Shown piece after piece: positions 46,111 through 54,137 of a DNA stretch of 64,000 nucleotides. This stretch comes from Sinohyriopsis cumingii (Eukaryota > Mollusca > Bivalvia > Unionida > Unionidae). The notes below the pieces were generated by a model. It saw only the letters and a program-made list of their open reading frames with translations. It did no database searches and was not told the origin of the DNA. The position numbers and the translations under genes are program-made. Positions within the stretch are counted from its first letter, which is position 1; each line of letters starts with the position of its first letter. The stretch is taken from assembly GCA_028554795.2 (NCBI GenBank), contig CM068827.1, positions 70,095,809 through 70,159,808 on the forward strand. Direction: 5' to 3'.

Positions 46111-46244
46111 CGTTGTGCTCGGCTCGAGAGTGAAATGAATAGTGAAAGGACAAGACACACACCCTTTTATATACGCTGGTCTGCTATGACTATAAAGTAG
46201 TTTATGGTGTTTGAACTTGAGTCATTTGACTTTTTGCTTTCAAG
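46111..46244. promoter_or_regulatory. Divergent promoter between CCHC and polymerase genes
   Basis: Two opposite TATA boxes: minus-strand TATATAAAAG at 46164-46173 and plus-strand TATAAAG at 46191-46197, about 48 bp before the polymerase ATG. Confidence 0.65.
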
Positions 46245-49200
46245 ATGAAACGATCCCATTCATTCGAGAAGAAAGAAGAAAGTAAGAGGCAGAAACGTGA
46301 TCTATCGCCTCGTACCAGGGCTGAGATCTTGGCACAAATTCATGCCAGTGATTTTGAAGAGGACATGAGTGAACCAGAATTTGAAACCTCTAAACCAAGT
46401 TCACCACCCTTAGTTAACCCTGAAAAGTACTATTCCATTCGAGAGACGGAAAAGCGCTCCTCTAGAAAATTTAGAACCACGGCTTACAAATACACGGTGA
46501 AGTTTAAAGATTTCAAGGCTGAAGTGCCGTTAGAGAAAGCAGAAGGGTTCATCACTGAGGTGTGGGATTCTTTGCTCACTACACTCAAGCGACAATGTCA
46601 ACCCAAAGAAGACGATCGCTTGAGACTTTCCATACAACACGACGGTTTGAAATCCCCTGTTTGGATCGAGTTTAGCACCCCTGCAGAATTAACTGCTTCC
46701 AAAGTCATGGACAAGATTCAACACGTACAACAATCTAATGATCAGTTTGACATCACCGATGGTAAAGCCACACTGGACATGACCCACGTCTCTCCTCCTC
46801 AAGGGACTGGACGCAAAAAGATGTTATTGGTGGACGACCTTCGCAACACCAAAACGAGTCTCGTCCGAATTAACAACCCTCATGACCAGATGTGTTTAGC
46901 CCGTGCCATCGTGGTGGGACGAACCTATGCCAACAAGAACGACACGGTAGAATGGAAAAGAACCTGGGACACTATTCAACGTTCCGACCGAGCCAAACAA
47001 CGAAACGAAGCAGAACTCCTGTTACAACAAGCCGGACTGCCCAAAGACACACCCTGTGGCATTCCCGAGATGCAAAAATTGCAAGATGTCCTAGCTCCAC
47101 GCTACACCTTGAAAGTGCACCCTCAAGAAGTGCGCGGACCTCTGTTGTTTCGAGGCCAAGACTTTAAGGACGGAAAATACATTCACCTTTATCATCACGA
47201 TGACCATTTCGATACCATTACCAGTATCACTGGATTCCTGGGATATGTTTATTATTGTGAGAAATGTGACTATGGTTATAATAATCGAGAGCAACACAAA
47301 CATTGTGGATGGAAATGCTCAGGATGTTTGGCCTCTCCACCCTGTCTGAGCGAAGAACCAGTGCCTTGTTCCACTTGTCTGCGCACGTTTGTCAGCCCTA
47401 CCTGTTACCAACAACATCTGAAAACGCAAGGTTCACAGAAGAAATGCGCTTGTCAACTGCTGAGATTGTGCCCTACGTGTGGACAAGGCATACTTACCAA
47501 TAATGCCAAGGCACACGTATGTCGAGGAAAGAAAAAATGTCACATTTGTCACCACATCGTGGACTTGGAACACCAATGCTACGTGCAAAAATACCAACCC
47601 CCACCAGAGAAAGAGGACGGTCACAAGAAGAAAGGCAATTTCATCTTTTTCGATTTCGAATGCATGCAAGAGACCGGCATTCACATTCCTAATTTTTGCG
47701 TGGCTCATCGAGCGTGCGAGAAGTGCATTCAAGAACCTATCTTCAGTCATTGCCCTCACTGCAGCAAGATTCCTGGAGGACGTGAAAAAATCTTTCGGGG
47801 ACCGAACACGTTAGCCGATTTTGCACAATGGGTCTTAGACCCCATCGACAAGACGTGGAGCCAAGAGGACATCGAACGTTACGGAGATTGTCATCGTCAT
47901 GCCACGGTGATGGCTCACAATTTCTCCGGATACGATGGACAGTTTCTTTTGAGGTACTATACGGAACAAGGCACCGAGCGTCCTAAAGTGACTTTGAACG
48001 GAGCCAAAATCATTTTCATGCAAGTGGGACAAGTACAGTTTAAAGATTCGATGAGCTATTTGGCCATGCCTTTGAGTCGAATGCCTAAAACGTTTGGAAT
48101 GACAGAAATGGCTAAAGGGTACTTTCCACACTTTTTCAATACGGAAGCCAATCAACACGCCGTTCTACCCCATTTACCTGAGGCTCACTATTACGACCCC
48201 GACAACATGCGTACCGAACAACGAGAAGCTTTCTACGCTTGGTACCAGGCTCACGCTTCGGACCCTTTCGACTTTCAGGAAGAAATGCTAAAGTATTGTC
48301 GTTCCGACGTGGACATTTTACGGCGTTGCTGTGGAAAATTTCGAGAACTGTTCATGGAACACGGAGGGGTCGATCCTTTGAAAGAAGCTTGCACCATTGC
48401 CAAAGCGTGTTCCTTAGTGTACCGCCAACGATTCATGCCTGAAAACACCGTGGCTGTCATCAGTCCTCAAACGACCCACTTTGTCAAACGTCAATACTCG
48501 GTCAAAGCCCTACGTTGGTTACATTACTTGTGCGACAAGGAAGACAAGTGGATTCAGCATGCCCGCAACGGAGGGGGCGAAAAGACCATCGGAACATATT
48601 CGGTCGATGGCTGGGACTTAGAAAACCCCAAGATCGTGTACGAGTTTAACGGTTGCTTATTTCACGGATGTCCCGTCTGTTACCCTGACCGTGGTACTAA
48701 AAATCAGTTTTTGCAACGAACCATGGAAGACTTGTACCAGGACACTTGTCAGCGACGCCTAAAGTTAGAACAGGAAGGATACCAAGTGGTGGAAATGTGG
48801 GAACACGAGTACGATCACCGTATGAAAACCGATCCCGAGTTTAAACGTCTCGTGGAAAGTTACCAGTTCATGGACCCGCTGAACCCGAGGGATAGTTTGT
48901 ACGGAGGAAGGACCAATGCCACCTGTTTGCTGTACCAAGCCGACGAAGAGAAAGGAGAAGAAATCAAATACTTGGACGTGTGTTCGCTGTATCCCTACGT
49001 GTGCAAATATTGTCGCTTTCCTGTAGGACACCCGCAATTGCTGACGGAACACATCGACCTGAAAAACATTCGACAATACGAAGGCTTGATTAAGTGTAAA
49101 GTTTTGCCTCCCACGAACCTATACCATCCCGTCTTACCTCACCATTGTCAAGGCAAACTGATGTTTCCCTTGTGCCGTACTTGTGCCGAAACGTGCAACC

Positions 49201-50279
49201 AAGATCAGCCTTGTCAGCACACCCAGGAAGAACGGGCCTTGACGGGAACCTGGGTCAGCGTAGAATTGTTCAAAGCTCTGGACATGGGATACCAACTGTT
49301 AGAAGTGTACGAAATTTGCCACTTTCCCAAGACACAACAGTATTGCAAGGGTGATCCCAGTCAGAAAGGCATTTTCGCAGACTACGTGGATGCCTTTTTG
49401 AAACTGAAGCAAGAAGCCAGCGGCTATCCTTCCTGGTGTCACACTCCCGAAGACCAAATACAATTCAAAGAGAAATACTACGAACAAGAAGGCATCACTT
49501 TAGACCACATCGAGAAAAACGAAGGCAGGCGATCGTTTGCCAAAGTGATGTTAAATTGCTTGTGGGGTAAAATGGCACAACGACCGTGTTTACCCAAGAC
49601 GGAATATTTGACAGAACCTTCCCGCTACTTCCAGATGATTCACGACAAAACCAAATACATGAAACACGTGGACGTCGTTCGAGAGAATTTGATCTTGGTC
49701 AATTACGAAGAAGATCTGGACTTTGTACAAGACGACCCTTTTGGAAATGTCATCATTGCGGCTTACGTGACAGCCCATGCTCGCTTAAAATTGTACGAAG
49801 CTTTAGAACTGTTAGAAGAACGCGTCCTGTACTTTGACACGGACAGTTGCATTTACATCCATCACCCGATTCAACATCACCCTAACATCGAAGGAGACCG
49901 TTTAGGAGCCTGGACAGACGAGCATCCCGACGACAAGATTCTAAGTTTCGTCAGTGGCGGTCCCAAAAATTACGGCTACGAATACCGGGACAAACAAGGA
50001 GAAGTGCACACGACGTGCAAAGTGAAAGGACTGACTCTGAATTATCGTACCAGTCGAGTGGTCAACTTTGGGGTATTGAAAGAAGCCTTGCAATCGGGAG
50101 AGGATGGAAACTTTAAAGTGACCACTCACCAACCGAACAAGATTGTACGTTTACCCACTCACCACATCGTCAGTCGGCCCTTGGAAAAAGTCTATCAAAT
50201 CGTGTACCAGAAGCGAGTTCGACTTCCCAATCATTTCACCTTACCGTATGGACACGTTGGTATAAAACATTGGTTGTAA
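46245..50279 (+). CDS. OTU domain - protein-primed DNA polymerase B fusion
   Basis: 1344 residues. Residues 195-335 hold an OTU-type cysteine protease pattern: DQMCLARA (Asp214, Cys217) and a later DDHFDTI (His321). Residues 338-447 are a set of Cys/His pairs forming zinc fingers. The exonuclease motifs are FFDFEC (Asp470, Glu472), HNFSGYDGQF (about 558-567) and YCRSDVD (684-690). The conserved YEFNGCLFHGCPVCYP block lies at 799-814. Polymerase motif A is DVCSLYP (Asp911), motif B KVMLNCLWGK (1100-1109), motif C YFDTDS (Asp1198, Asp1200). The enzyme would replicate the linear genome from a terminal protein. The OTU part could remove ubiquitin from host or viral targets; its activity is inferred from pattern only. 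The TATA box of the next gene lies inside the last codons. Confidence 0.95.
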   Translation: MKRSHSFEKKEESKRQKRDLSPRTRAEILAQIHASDFEEDMSEPEFETSKPSSPPLVNPEKYYSIRETEKRSSRKFRTTAYKYTVKFKDFKAEVPLEKAEGFITEVWDSLLTTLKRQCQPKEDDRLRLSIQHDGLKSPVWIEFSTPAELTASKVMDKIQHVQQSNDQFDITDGKATLDMTHVSPPQGTGRKKMLLVDDLRNTKTSLVRINNPHDQMCLARAIVVGRTYANKNDTVEWKRTWDTIQRSDRAKQRNEAELLLQQAGLPKDTPCGIPEMQKLQDVLAPRYTLKVHPQEVRGPLLFRGQDFKDGKYIHLYHHDDHFDTITSITGFLGYVYYCEKCDYGYNNREQHKHCGWKCSGCLASPPCLSEEPVPCSTCLRTFVSPTCYQQHLKTQGSQKKCACQLLRLCPTCGQGILTNNAKAHVCRGKKKCHICHHIVDLEHQCYVQKYQPPPEKEDGHKKKGNFIFFDFECMQETGIHIPNFCVAHRACEKCIQEPIFSHCPHCSKIPGGREKIFRGPNTLADFAQWVLDPIDKTWSQEDIERYGDCHRHATVMAHNFSGYDGQFLLRYYTEQGTERPKVTLNGAKIIFMQVGQVQFKDSMSYLAMPLSRMPKTFGMTEMAKGYFPHFFNTEANQHAVLPHLPEAHYYDPDNMRTEQREAFYAWYQAHASDPFDFQEEMLKYCRSDVDILRRCCGKFRELFMEHGGVDPLKEACTIAKACSLVYRQRFMPENTVAVISPQTTHFVKRQYSVKALRWLHYLCDKEDKWIQHARNGGGEKTIGTYSVDGWDLENPKIVYEFNGCLFHGCPVCYPDRGTKNQFLQRTMEDLYQDTCQRRLKLEQEGYQVVEMWEHEYDHRMKTDPEFKRLVESYQFMDPLNPRDSLYGGRTNATCLLYQADEEKGEEIKYLDVCSLYPYVCKYCRFPVGHPQLLTEHIDLKNIRQYEGLIKCKVLPPTNLYHPVLPHHCQGKLMFPLCRTCAETCNQDQPCQHTQEERALTGTWVSVELFKALDMGYQLLEVYEICHFPKTQQYCKGDPSQKGIFADYVDAFLKLKQEASGYPSWCHTPEDQIQFKEKYYEQEGITLDHIEKNEGRRSFAKVMLNCLWGKMAQRPCLPKTEYLTEPSRYFQMIHDKTKYMKHVDVVRENLILVNYEEDLDFVQDDPFGNVIIAAYVTAHARLKLYEALELLEERVLYFDTDSCIYIHHPIQHHPNIEGDRLGAWTDEHPDDKILSFVSGGPKNYGYEYRDKQGEVHTTCKVKGLTLNYRTSRVVNFGVLKEALQSGEDGNFKVTTHQPNKIVRLPTHHIVSRPLEKVYQIVYQKRVRLPNHFTLPYGHVGIKHWL
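50261..50270 (+). promoter_or_regulatory. TATA box inside the polymerase 3' end
   Basis: TATAAAACAT, 34-43 bp upstream of the ATG at 50304 and still within the polymerase coding sequence. Confidence 0.55.
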
Positions 50280-50303
50280 GAGGATAGTTACCCCACCAGA
50301 AAG

Positions 50304-50762
50304 ATGACTTCGCCACAGCAAGAATCGAGTGAGAAACCCGATGAGAACTCCAAGTTCAAACCCTACCATTTTCCAGTCTTCTTACCTGACTATTGTGATT
50401 GTGCCCGTCGATTGGACACGTTTCAGAAATGGTCTACGAATAGGGAAGGATTACCTTCTTCGCATGTTTTAGCTAGAACAGGATTTGTCTACTTGGGACC
50501 TGAGTCAGGATTGGGATACGAGGTACAGTGTTTCGCTTGCGGACTGAAGTTACGAATGGATCTATGTATCTATAAAGATTCAGCTATTCTGGAGCATACT
50601 CGATGGTCTCCGCACTGCCCTTACCTTTCTATGGCCTTTCCACCCATTACACTACGGTACAATGTTGACGGTACCTTAGAGACGGTACCTTCCAGAACAG
50701 GACATAAAAAACGTGAAAAAGGAAAGATGTACAAGTTGGAGACTGCATTGAGACTAGTATAA
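50304..50762 (+). CDS. BIR-domain protein 1 (IAP-like)
   Basis: 152 residues with one BIR domain (about 22-110): HFPVFLPDYCDC...ARRLDTFQKW, LARTGFVYLG, and the zinc ligands Cys76, Cys79, His98 and Cys105 in CFAC...EHTRWSPHC. The spacing between the second Cys and the His is 18, slightly longer than the usual 16, and the Trp that normally follows the CxxC is absent. No RING domain follows, unlike cellular IAPs. BIR domains bind caspases or IAP-binding motifs, so a block of host cell death is the likely role. It is followed directly by a second BIR gene, and its stop codon lies inside the TATA box of that gene. Confidence 0.88.
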   Translation: MTSPQQESSEKPDENSKFKPYHFPVFLPDYCDCARRLDTFQKWSTNREGLPSSHVLARTGFVYLGPESGLGYEVQCFACGLKLRMDLCIYKDSAILEHTRWSPHCPYLSMAFPPITLRYNVDGTLETVPSRTGHKKREKGKMYKLETALRLV

Positions 50763-50766
50763 AAAA
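50758..50766 (+). promoter_or_regulatory. TATA box overlapping the BIR1 stop codon
   Basis: TATAAAAAA; the TAA at 50760-50762 ends the BIR1 gene. The ATG of BIR2 is 56 bp downstream. Confidence 0.65.
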
Positions 50767-50821
50767 GGGGCTATGGTCAAGATCGATAGTTCATTGTGAC
50801 TACCAAGACCGAGCGAACAAG

Positions 50822-51565
50822 ATGAATACTTTGAAAAAGACATCGTTTCAGTTTGGGGATTGTAAAAAAGTTGTATCTTCCTCTAGTGTGACTAATACTG
50901 GATGGATAAGACCCATGCATTGCGACGGAAAATGTCCGGAAGGAAACTGCGATTGTCCATGTGGTTACCATTGTAATTGCGTAACGGAGTTTGCAGACGA
51001 GTGCGATTGTGAGCCTTGCGATGGGACCGATGCTGTACCTTGTGACCTGAGCGATGCCGTAAAGCATCATGGGAACTTTAGTACCCCTACCCCTATCATG
51101 GAAAGTGATGCTGTGCGTGTCAGACCTGTGGGATGCGAAAGTGATGCTGCTCGTCCTCTTGGACATTTTACTGGGTTTCGTTTTAAAGGGGAATGTCCAC
51201 CTTCACGTCTACCCCCTTACGGATGTCATCCAGCCCTGAGCAAACTCCTACCTATGTCACTCAACCCTCATCGAAACGAACCTGTGAAAGACGAATATTC
51301 GTTTCCTGTGCGTTTGTCGGAATACTGCGACTTTGAAAATCGTCTTCAATCGTTCAAAGGAAAATGGCCAAAGTATCTGGGAGGACCGACCCCCGAAGAA
51401 TTAGCCAGAGCCGGATTTTTCTACTTGGGCGAAGGAGATAAAGTCAAGTGCTTCAGTTGCGGTGTGTCACTTCACCACTGGGAACCGCAAGATTCGGCCT
51501 ACGTTGAACATGCTCGATGGTCACCGAATTGTCATTACTTACCCTTAGTGGGACCGAGACATTGA
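50822..51565 (+). CDS. BIR-domain protein 2 with Cys-rich N-terminus
   Basis: 247 residues. The C-terminal half is a canonical BIR domain (about 158-245) with Cys210, Cys213, His230 and Cys237 spaced C-x2-C-x16-H-x6-C, the LARAGFFYLG core and the Trp220. Residues 34-74 form a Cys cluster (CDGKCPEGNCDCPCGYHC and so on, 12 cysteines in about 40 residues) that looks metal-binding and is not part of known IAPs. The central part has short imperfect repeats with 'SDAV/SDAA'. No RING. Caspase or apoptosis inhibition is inferred from the BIR; the Cys cluster may bind metal or a partner. It is a paralogue of the preceding gene but has diverged strongly. Confidence 0.88.
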   Translation: MNTLKKTSFQFGDCKKVVSSSSVTNTGWIRPMHCDGKCPEGNCDCPCGYHCNCVTEFADECDCEPCDGTDAVPCDLSDAVKHHGNFSTPTPIMESDAVRVRPVGCESDAARPLGHFTGFRFKGECPPSRLPPYGCHPALSKLLPMSLNPHRNEPVKDEYSFPVRLSEYCDFENRLQSFKGKWPKYLGGPTPEELARAGFFYLGEGDKVKCFSCGVSLHHWEPQDSAYVEHARWSPNCHYLPLVGPRH

Positions 51566-51593
51566 AGTAACTTCTTACCATAATAATCTGTTC

Positions 51594-52049
51594 ATGGATA
51601 CTTTACAAGAGAACATTCGTGCTTTGCCTGTGGAGTTGAGAGAACGCATTTATCGAGAACTGGTCAAAATACAAGTGAAACGTAAAGAACAATTGCATCC
51701 GATACGTCACCGGTGTTTGAACCACTGGTACCTTCAGGCTATACAAGGACTGATTCAATTGAAAGTGTTCCATTGGACAGACATTGATCAACGACCTCCT
51801 GGTTATAAAAAGGAATGGTTCGGTATGGACGATTCTATCTACTACATTGTAAACGTACTGCATCGAATTCCAGAGGAAGAGTTAACGAATTACCAACATC
51901 TTTCACGCAATGTCAACTTGGTGAAAGAGGAAACTTCTGAACGAATTGTAATGTGTAGATTAGTGACTCAACGATTTAAATTTGACACTGAAGTGAAACC
52001 ATGTTTGTGCAAAGAGTACATTTCTTGTGTCAGACCAAAGAGGATTTAG
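51594..52049 (+). CDS. F-box-like protein A
   Basis: 151 residues beginning MDTLQENIRALPVELRERIY. The N-terminal IRALPVELRERIYRELVK fits the short helical core (LPxEL...I...L) of an F-box, which docks to SKP1 in SCF ubiquitin ligases. The rest of the protein, which would choose the target, has conserved HWY and Trp-Asp features but no known fold. The next gene is a tandem copy. No clear TATA box was found, so the two may share a transcript with BIR2. The F-box call is based on a short motif and is tentative. Confidence 0.7.
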   Translation: MDTLQENIRALPVELRERIYRELVKIQVKRKEQLHPIRHRCLNHWYLQAIQGLIQLKVFHWTDIDQRPPGYKKEWFGMDDSIYYIVNVLHRIPEEELTNYQHLSRNVNLVKEETSERIVMCRLVTQRFKFDTEVKPCLCKEYISCVRPKRI

Positions 52050-52061
52050 TATGACCTATTC

Positions 52062-52580
52062 ATGGATACTTTGCTAGAGAACATTCGTGCTTTGCCTGTG
52101 GAGTTGAGAGAACGCATTTACCGAGAGCTGGTCAAAATACAAGTCAAACGTAAAGAACAATTGCATCCGTTACGTCACCAGATCTTTAACCACTGGTACC
52201 TGAATGGTATAAGAGAACTGATTCGTCAGAAATTCTTTCAATGGTCAGACATAGTTCAACACTTTGAGGTCGCTAATGATCGACACGTTCATAATTATGG
52301 TTACTTCGAGATTCACCTAGTGCAACGCATTGAGGAAGACAAGTTAAAGGATTACAAACATATTTTACGTGGAATCTACTTAGAGGAAGAGGAAACACCT
52401 AAACGAACTCTGACGTTTCGGTTACAGTATGCAAGATTTAGATTCCCTACTGGAGAACGAAGATCTCTGGCTAGAAAGTACGTCTATTGCATCCGAAAAA
52501 AAGAGAATATAAAAACAGGCTGCCATGCCACGGTTTATGTCACATGTCATCCAACAGATTCCGTGGAAGGAACTCAATGA
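52062..52580 (+). CDS. F-box-like protein B (tandem duplicate)
   Basis: 172 residues; the first 50 or so are almost identical to protein A (MDTLLENIRALPVELRERIY), and the DNA around both ATGs is also nearly identical (TTCATGGATACTTT), so the duplication is recent or the N-terminus is kept the same by selection. The later part has diverged and is about 20 residues longer. The constant N-terminus with a variable C-terminus suits adaptor proteins that keep the ligase contact and change the target. Confidence 0.72.
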   Translation: MDTLLENIRALPVELRERIYRELVKIQVKRKEQLHPLRHQIFNHWYLNGIRELIRQKFFQWSDIVQHFEVANDRHVHNYGYFEIHLVQRIEEDKLKDYKHILRGIYLEEEETPKRTLTFRLQYARFRFPTGERRSLARKYVYCIRKKENIKTGCHATVYVTCHPTDSVEGTQ

Positions 52581-52749
52581 CCATATTCAAACCGTGGATC
52601 ATTACCATCAATTATTACAAGAACTGTATCCATTCAATTTGGGACGACAAGTGGTGTGTGTCTTAGTGACTTGTTTTTTGGGATTTCGTTTACCAGCCGA
52701 TTCTTTGTGGACTCTTTACGATCAGTACTTACCACCTCCATGGCCTTAA
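52525..52749 (+). CDS. Small protein overlapping its neighbours
   Basis: 74 residues starting MPRFMSHVIQQIPWKELNDH, in another frame from F-box-like B, whose 3' end it overlaps by 56 bp. A TATAAAAA (52508-52515) is too close to the first ATG (10 bp) but would suit the second (52537). The end overlaps the next start as ATGGCCTTAA. A hydrophobic stretch (VVCVLVTCFLGF) is present in the middle. Not recognised. Confidence 0.4.
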   Translation: MPRFMSHVIQQIPWKELNDHIQTVDHYHQLLQELYPFNLGRQVVCVLVTCFLGFRLPADSLWTLYDQYLPPPWP

Positions 52750-53063
52750 ATGGTCACGAAAAACTCCTTTTGCTCAAAGCCTTGCGTTTTCATCTGGATA
52801 CTTCTCGACCTCTACGGGAAAAAAAGATTCGTCAACTTTTAGCTACCCAAGACGTGTATGACGATGTGTGTGTAGCTTGTGACTTACATCCCCATTGGAC
52901 AGATGTCCGTGCCTGGAAAGAATGGGATTTTGAGGCTTGGACCCAAGAAGTGGCCCAGTATGCACGAGAGTTGTTCAAGGAAAAAAGTTACTTTTCAACC
53001 CGTGTTAGTGACGGTGCCAGAAGAACCCGTCACCCAGGACAGGACTGTCGTGGACAGACCTGA
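52740..53063 (+). CDS. Small helical protein, unknown
   Basis: 107 residues from the ATG at 52740 (MALNGHEKLLLLKALRFHLD). It is rich in Trp and charged helices (DVRAWKEWDFEAWTQEVAQY). The start overlaps the preceding stop by 10 bp, and the 3' third overlaps a membrane protein in another frame. Not recognised. Confidence 0.5.
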   Translation: MALNGHEKLLLLKALRFHLDTSRPLREKKIRQLLATQDVYDDVCVACDLHPHWTDVRAWKEWDFEAWTQEVAQYARELFKEKSYFSTRVSDGARRTRHPGQDCRGQT

Positions 53064-53250
53064 AAGACCCTTTCGGGAGGACACTTGTGTGACCTTACCC
53101 CCTGTTGAACTGGTTAGAACATTACCCAAAAGATGTGATTGTTGTACAGACACTTGTGTTTATTCCACGTTCATCGTTATCATGTGCCTTTTATCCTTGT
53201 ACTTAAGCCTTTGGCTTTTATGTATTTTTGTCTTTCGTATTCATGTTTGA
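52960..53250 (+). CDS. Small membrane protein
   Basis: 96 residues from the ATG at 52960, in a different frame from the gene it overlaps (an upstream ATG at 52879 is also possible). The N-terminal part is Pro/Val/Glu-rich (LVTVPEEPVTQD), then a Cys cluster (CDCCTDTC) and a C-terminal hydrophobic helix of about 28 residues (YSTFIVIMCLLSLYLSLW, then LLCIFVF). It would be a tail-anchored or type I-like membrane protein. An AATAAA (53263-53268) follows the stop. Confidence 0.6.
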   Translation: MHESCSRKKVTFQPVLVTVPEEPVTQDRTVVDRPERPFREDTCVTLPPVELVRTLPKRCDCCTDTCVYSTFIVIMCLLSLYLSLWLLCIFVFRIHV

Positions 53251-53262
53251 AAAAAAACATTC

Positions 53263-53268
53263 AATAAA
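53263..53268 (+). terminator. AATAAA polyadenylation signal
   Basis: AATAAA 13 bp after the membrane protein stop; it separates the accessory block from the ATPase gene, whose TATATAAAC follows at 53284. Confidence 0.65.
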
Positions 53269-53283
53269 CGTGTTCTGAAAAAG

Positions 53284-53292
53284 TATATAAAC
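53284..53292 (+). promoter_or_regulatory. TATA box of the ATPase gene
   Basis: TATATAAAC, about 50 bp before the ATG at 53338. Confidence 0.65.
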
Positions 53293-53337
53293 TCTTGTCT
53301 TGTTTGTTTTCGTGTCACAAGTGACATTTCTCACACC

Positions 53338-54096
53338 ATGGCTACCTCTGCTGTCTCTGCTCCCTCTTCCTCTACTGTCAAAGTCATCGACGAACACTTA
53401 GATCGTGCCAGTTGGGAGGCTTTGTATCTTCGCCATCCCTTTAACATGCTCATTGCTGGACCTAGCGGTTCAGGCAAAACCGAATTCGTCAAACGTTTGA
53501 TCGAACATAAACATCATTTGATCGATCGGCCCCCTCAACGGATCGTGTGGTGTTACAAAGAGTGGCAATCGGCGTACAGCCTCTTGCGTGAAAGTCAAGG
53601 CGATTCCATCGTGTTTGTGGAAGGCATTCCTAAAGAAGACGATGGCATCGTCTCTGACTCCCGTCTAACCCATTTGGTCATTTTCGACGACATGTTAGGA
53701 GAAGACGAAGAAGAAATTAAATTGTGGTTTACGCGCAAAGGGCATCACCGTAATGCCAGTGTCGTTTACATCACCCAAAATTTGTTTCAACAAAGTAAAG
53801 CCCATCGCACCATCAGTCTCAATGCGCATTACGTGGTCTTGTTTAAAAGCCCTCGAGATAAATCGCAAGTGCAAGTCTTAGCCAAACAGTTAGGAACGCC
53901 TTGGCTGACTCAGGCGTACGACGATGCCACTCAAACGCCACACGCCTATTTACTCGTCGATTTGAAACCTACGACCCCCGAGGATTTGCGATTTCGTACC
54001 CACTTGTTTCACCACTGGTGCCAAGACGGAGGGCCTGTCCTGTACACGTCTCCGTCCTCGACTTCATTTCACTCCTCCCATGAAAAAAATCTATAA
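53338..54096 (+). CDS. A32/FtsK-like genome-packaging ATPase
   Basis: 252 residues. Walker A GPSGSGKT (41-48), Walker B LVIFDDML (113-120, with Asp117/Asp118), and VVYITQN (142-148) as sensor, followed by ISLNAHYVVLFKSPRDKSQV and a C-terminal TPHAYLLVDL. These are the marks of the packaging ATPases shared by adintoviruses, Mavericks, virophages and NCLDVs. The protein would drive DNA into the procapsid. The intact partner of the broken ATPase at 8525-9273, but clearly a different lineage. Its stop codon is inside the next gene's TATA box. Confidence 0.95.
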   Translation: MATSAVSAPSSSTVKVIDEHLDRASWEALYLRHPFNMLIAGPSGSGKTEFVKRLIEHKHHLIDRPPQRIVWCYKEWQSAYSLLRESQGDSIVFVEGIPKEDDGIVSDSRLTHLVIFDDMLGEDEEEIKLWFTRKGHHRNASVVYITQNLFQQSKAHRTISLNAHYVVLFKSPRDKSQVQVLAKQLGTPWLTQAYDDATQTPHAYLLVDLKPTTPEDLRFRTHLFHHWCQDGGPVLYTSPSSTSFHSSHEKNL

Positions 54097-54100
54097 AAAC
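54092..54100 (+). promoter_or_regulatory. TATA box overlapping the ATPase stop codon
   Basis: TATAAAAAC; TAA at 54094-54096 is the ATPase stop. The next ATG is at 54138. Confidence 0.65.
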
Positions 54101-54137
54101 CTCAGACCCTTTTTCGTCTGTCTCACACAGTGTGAAC

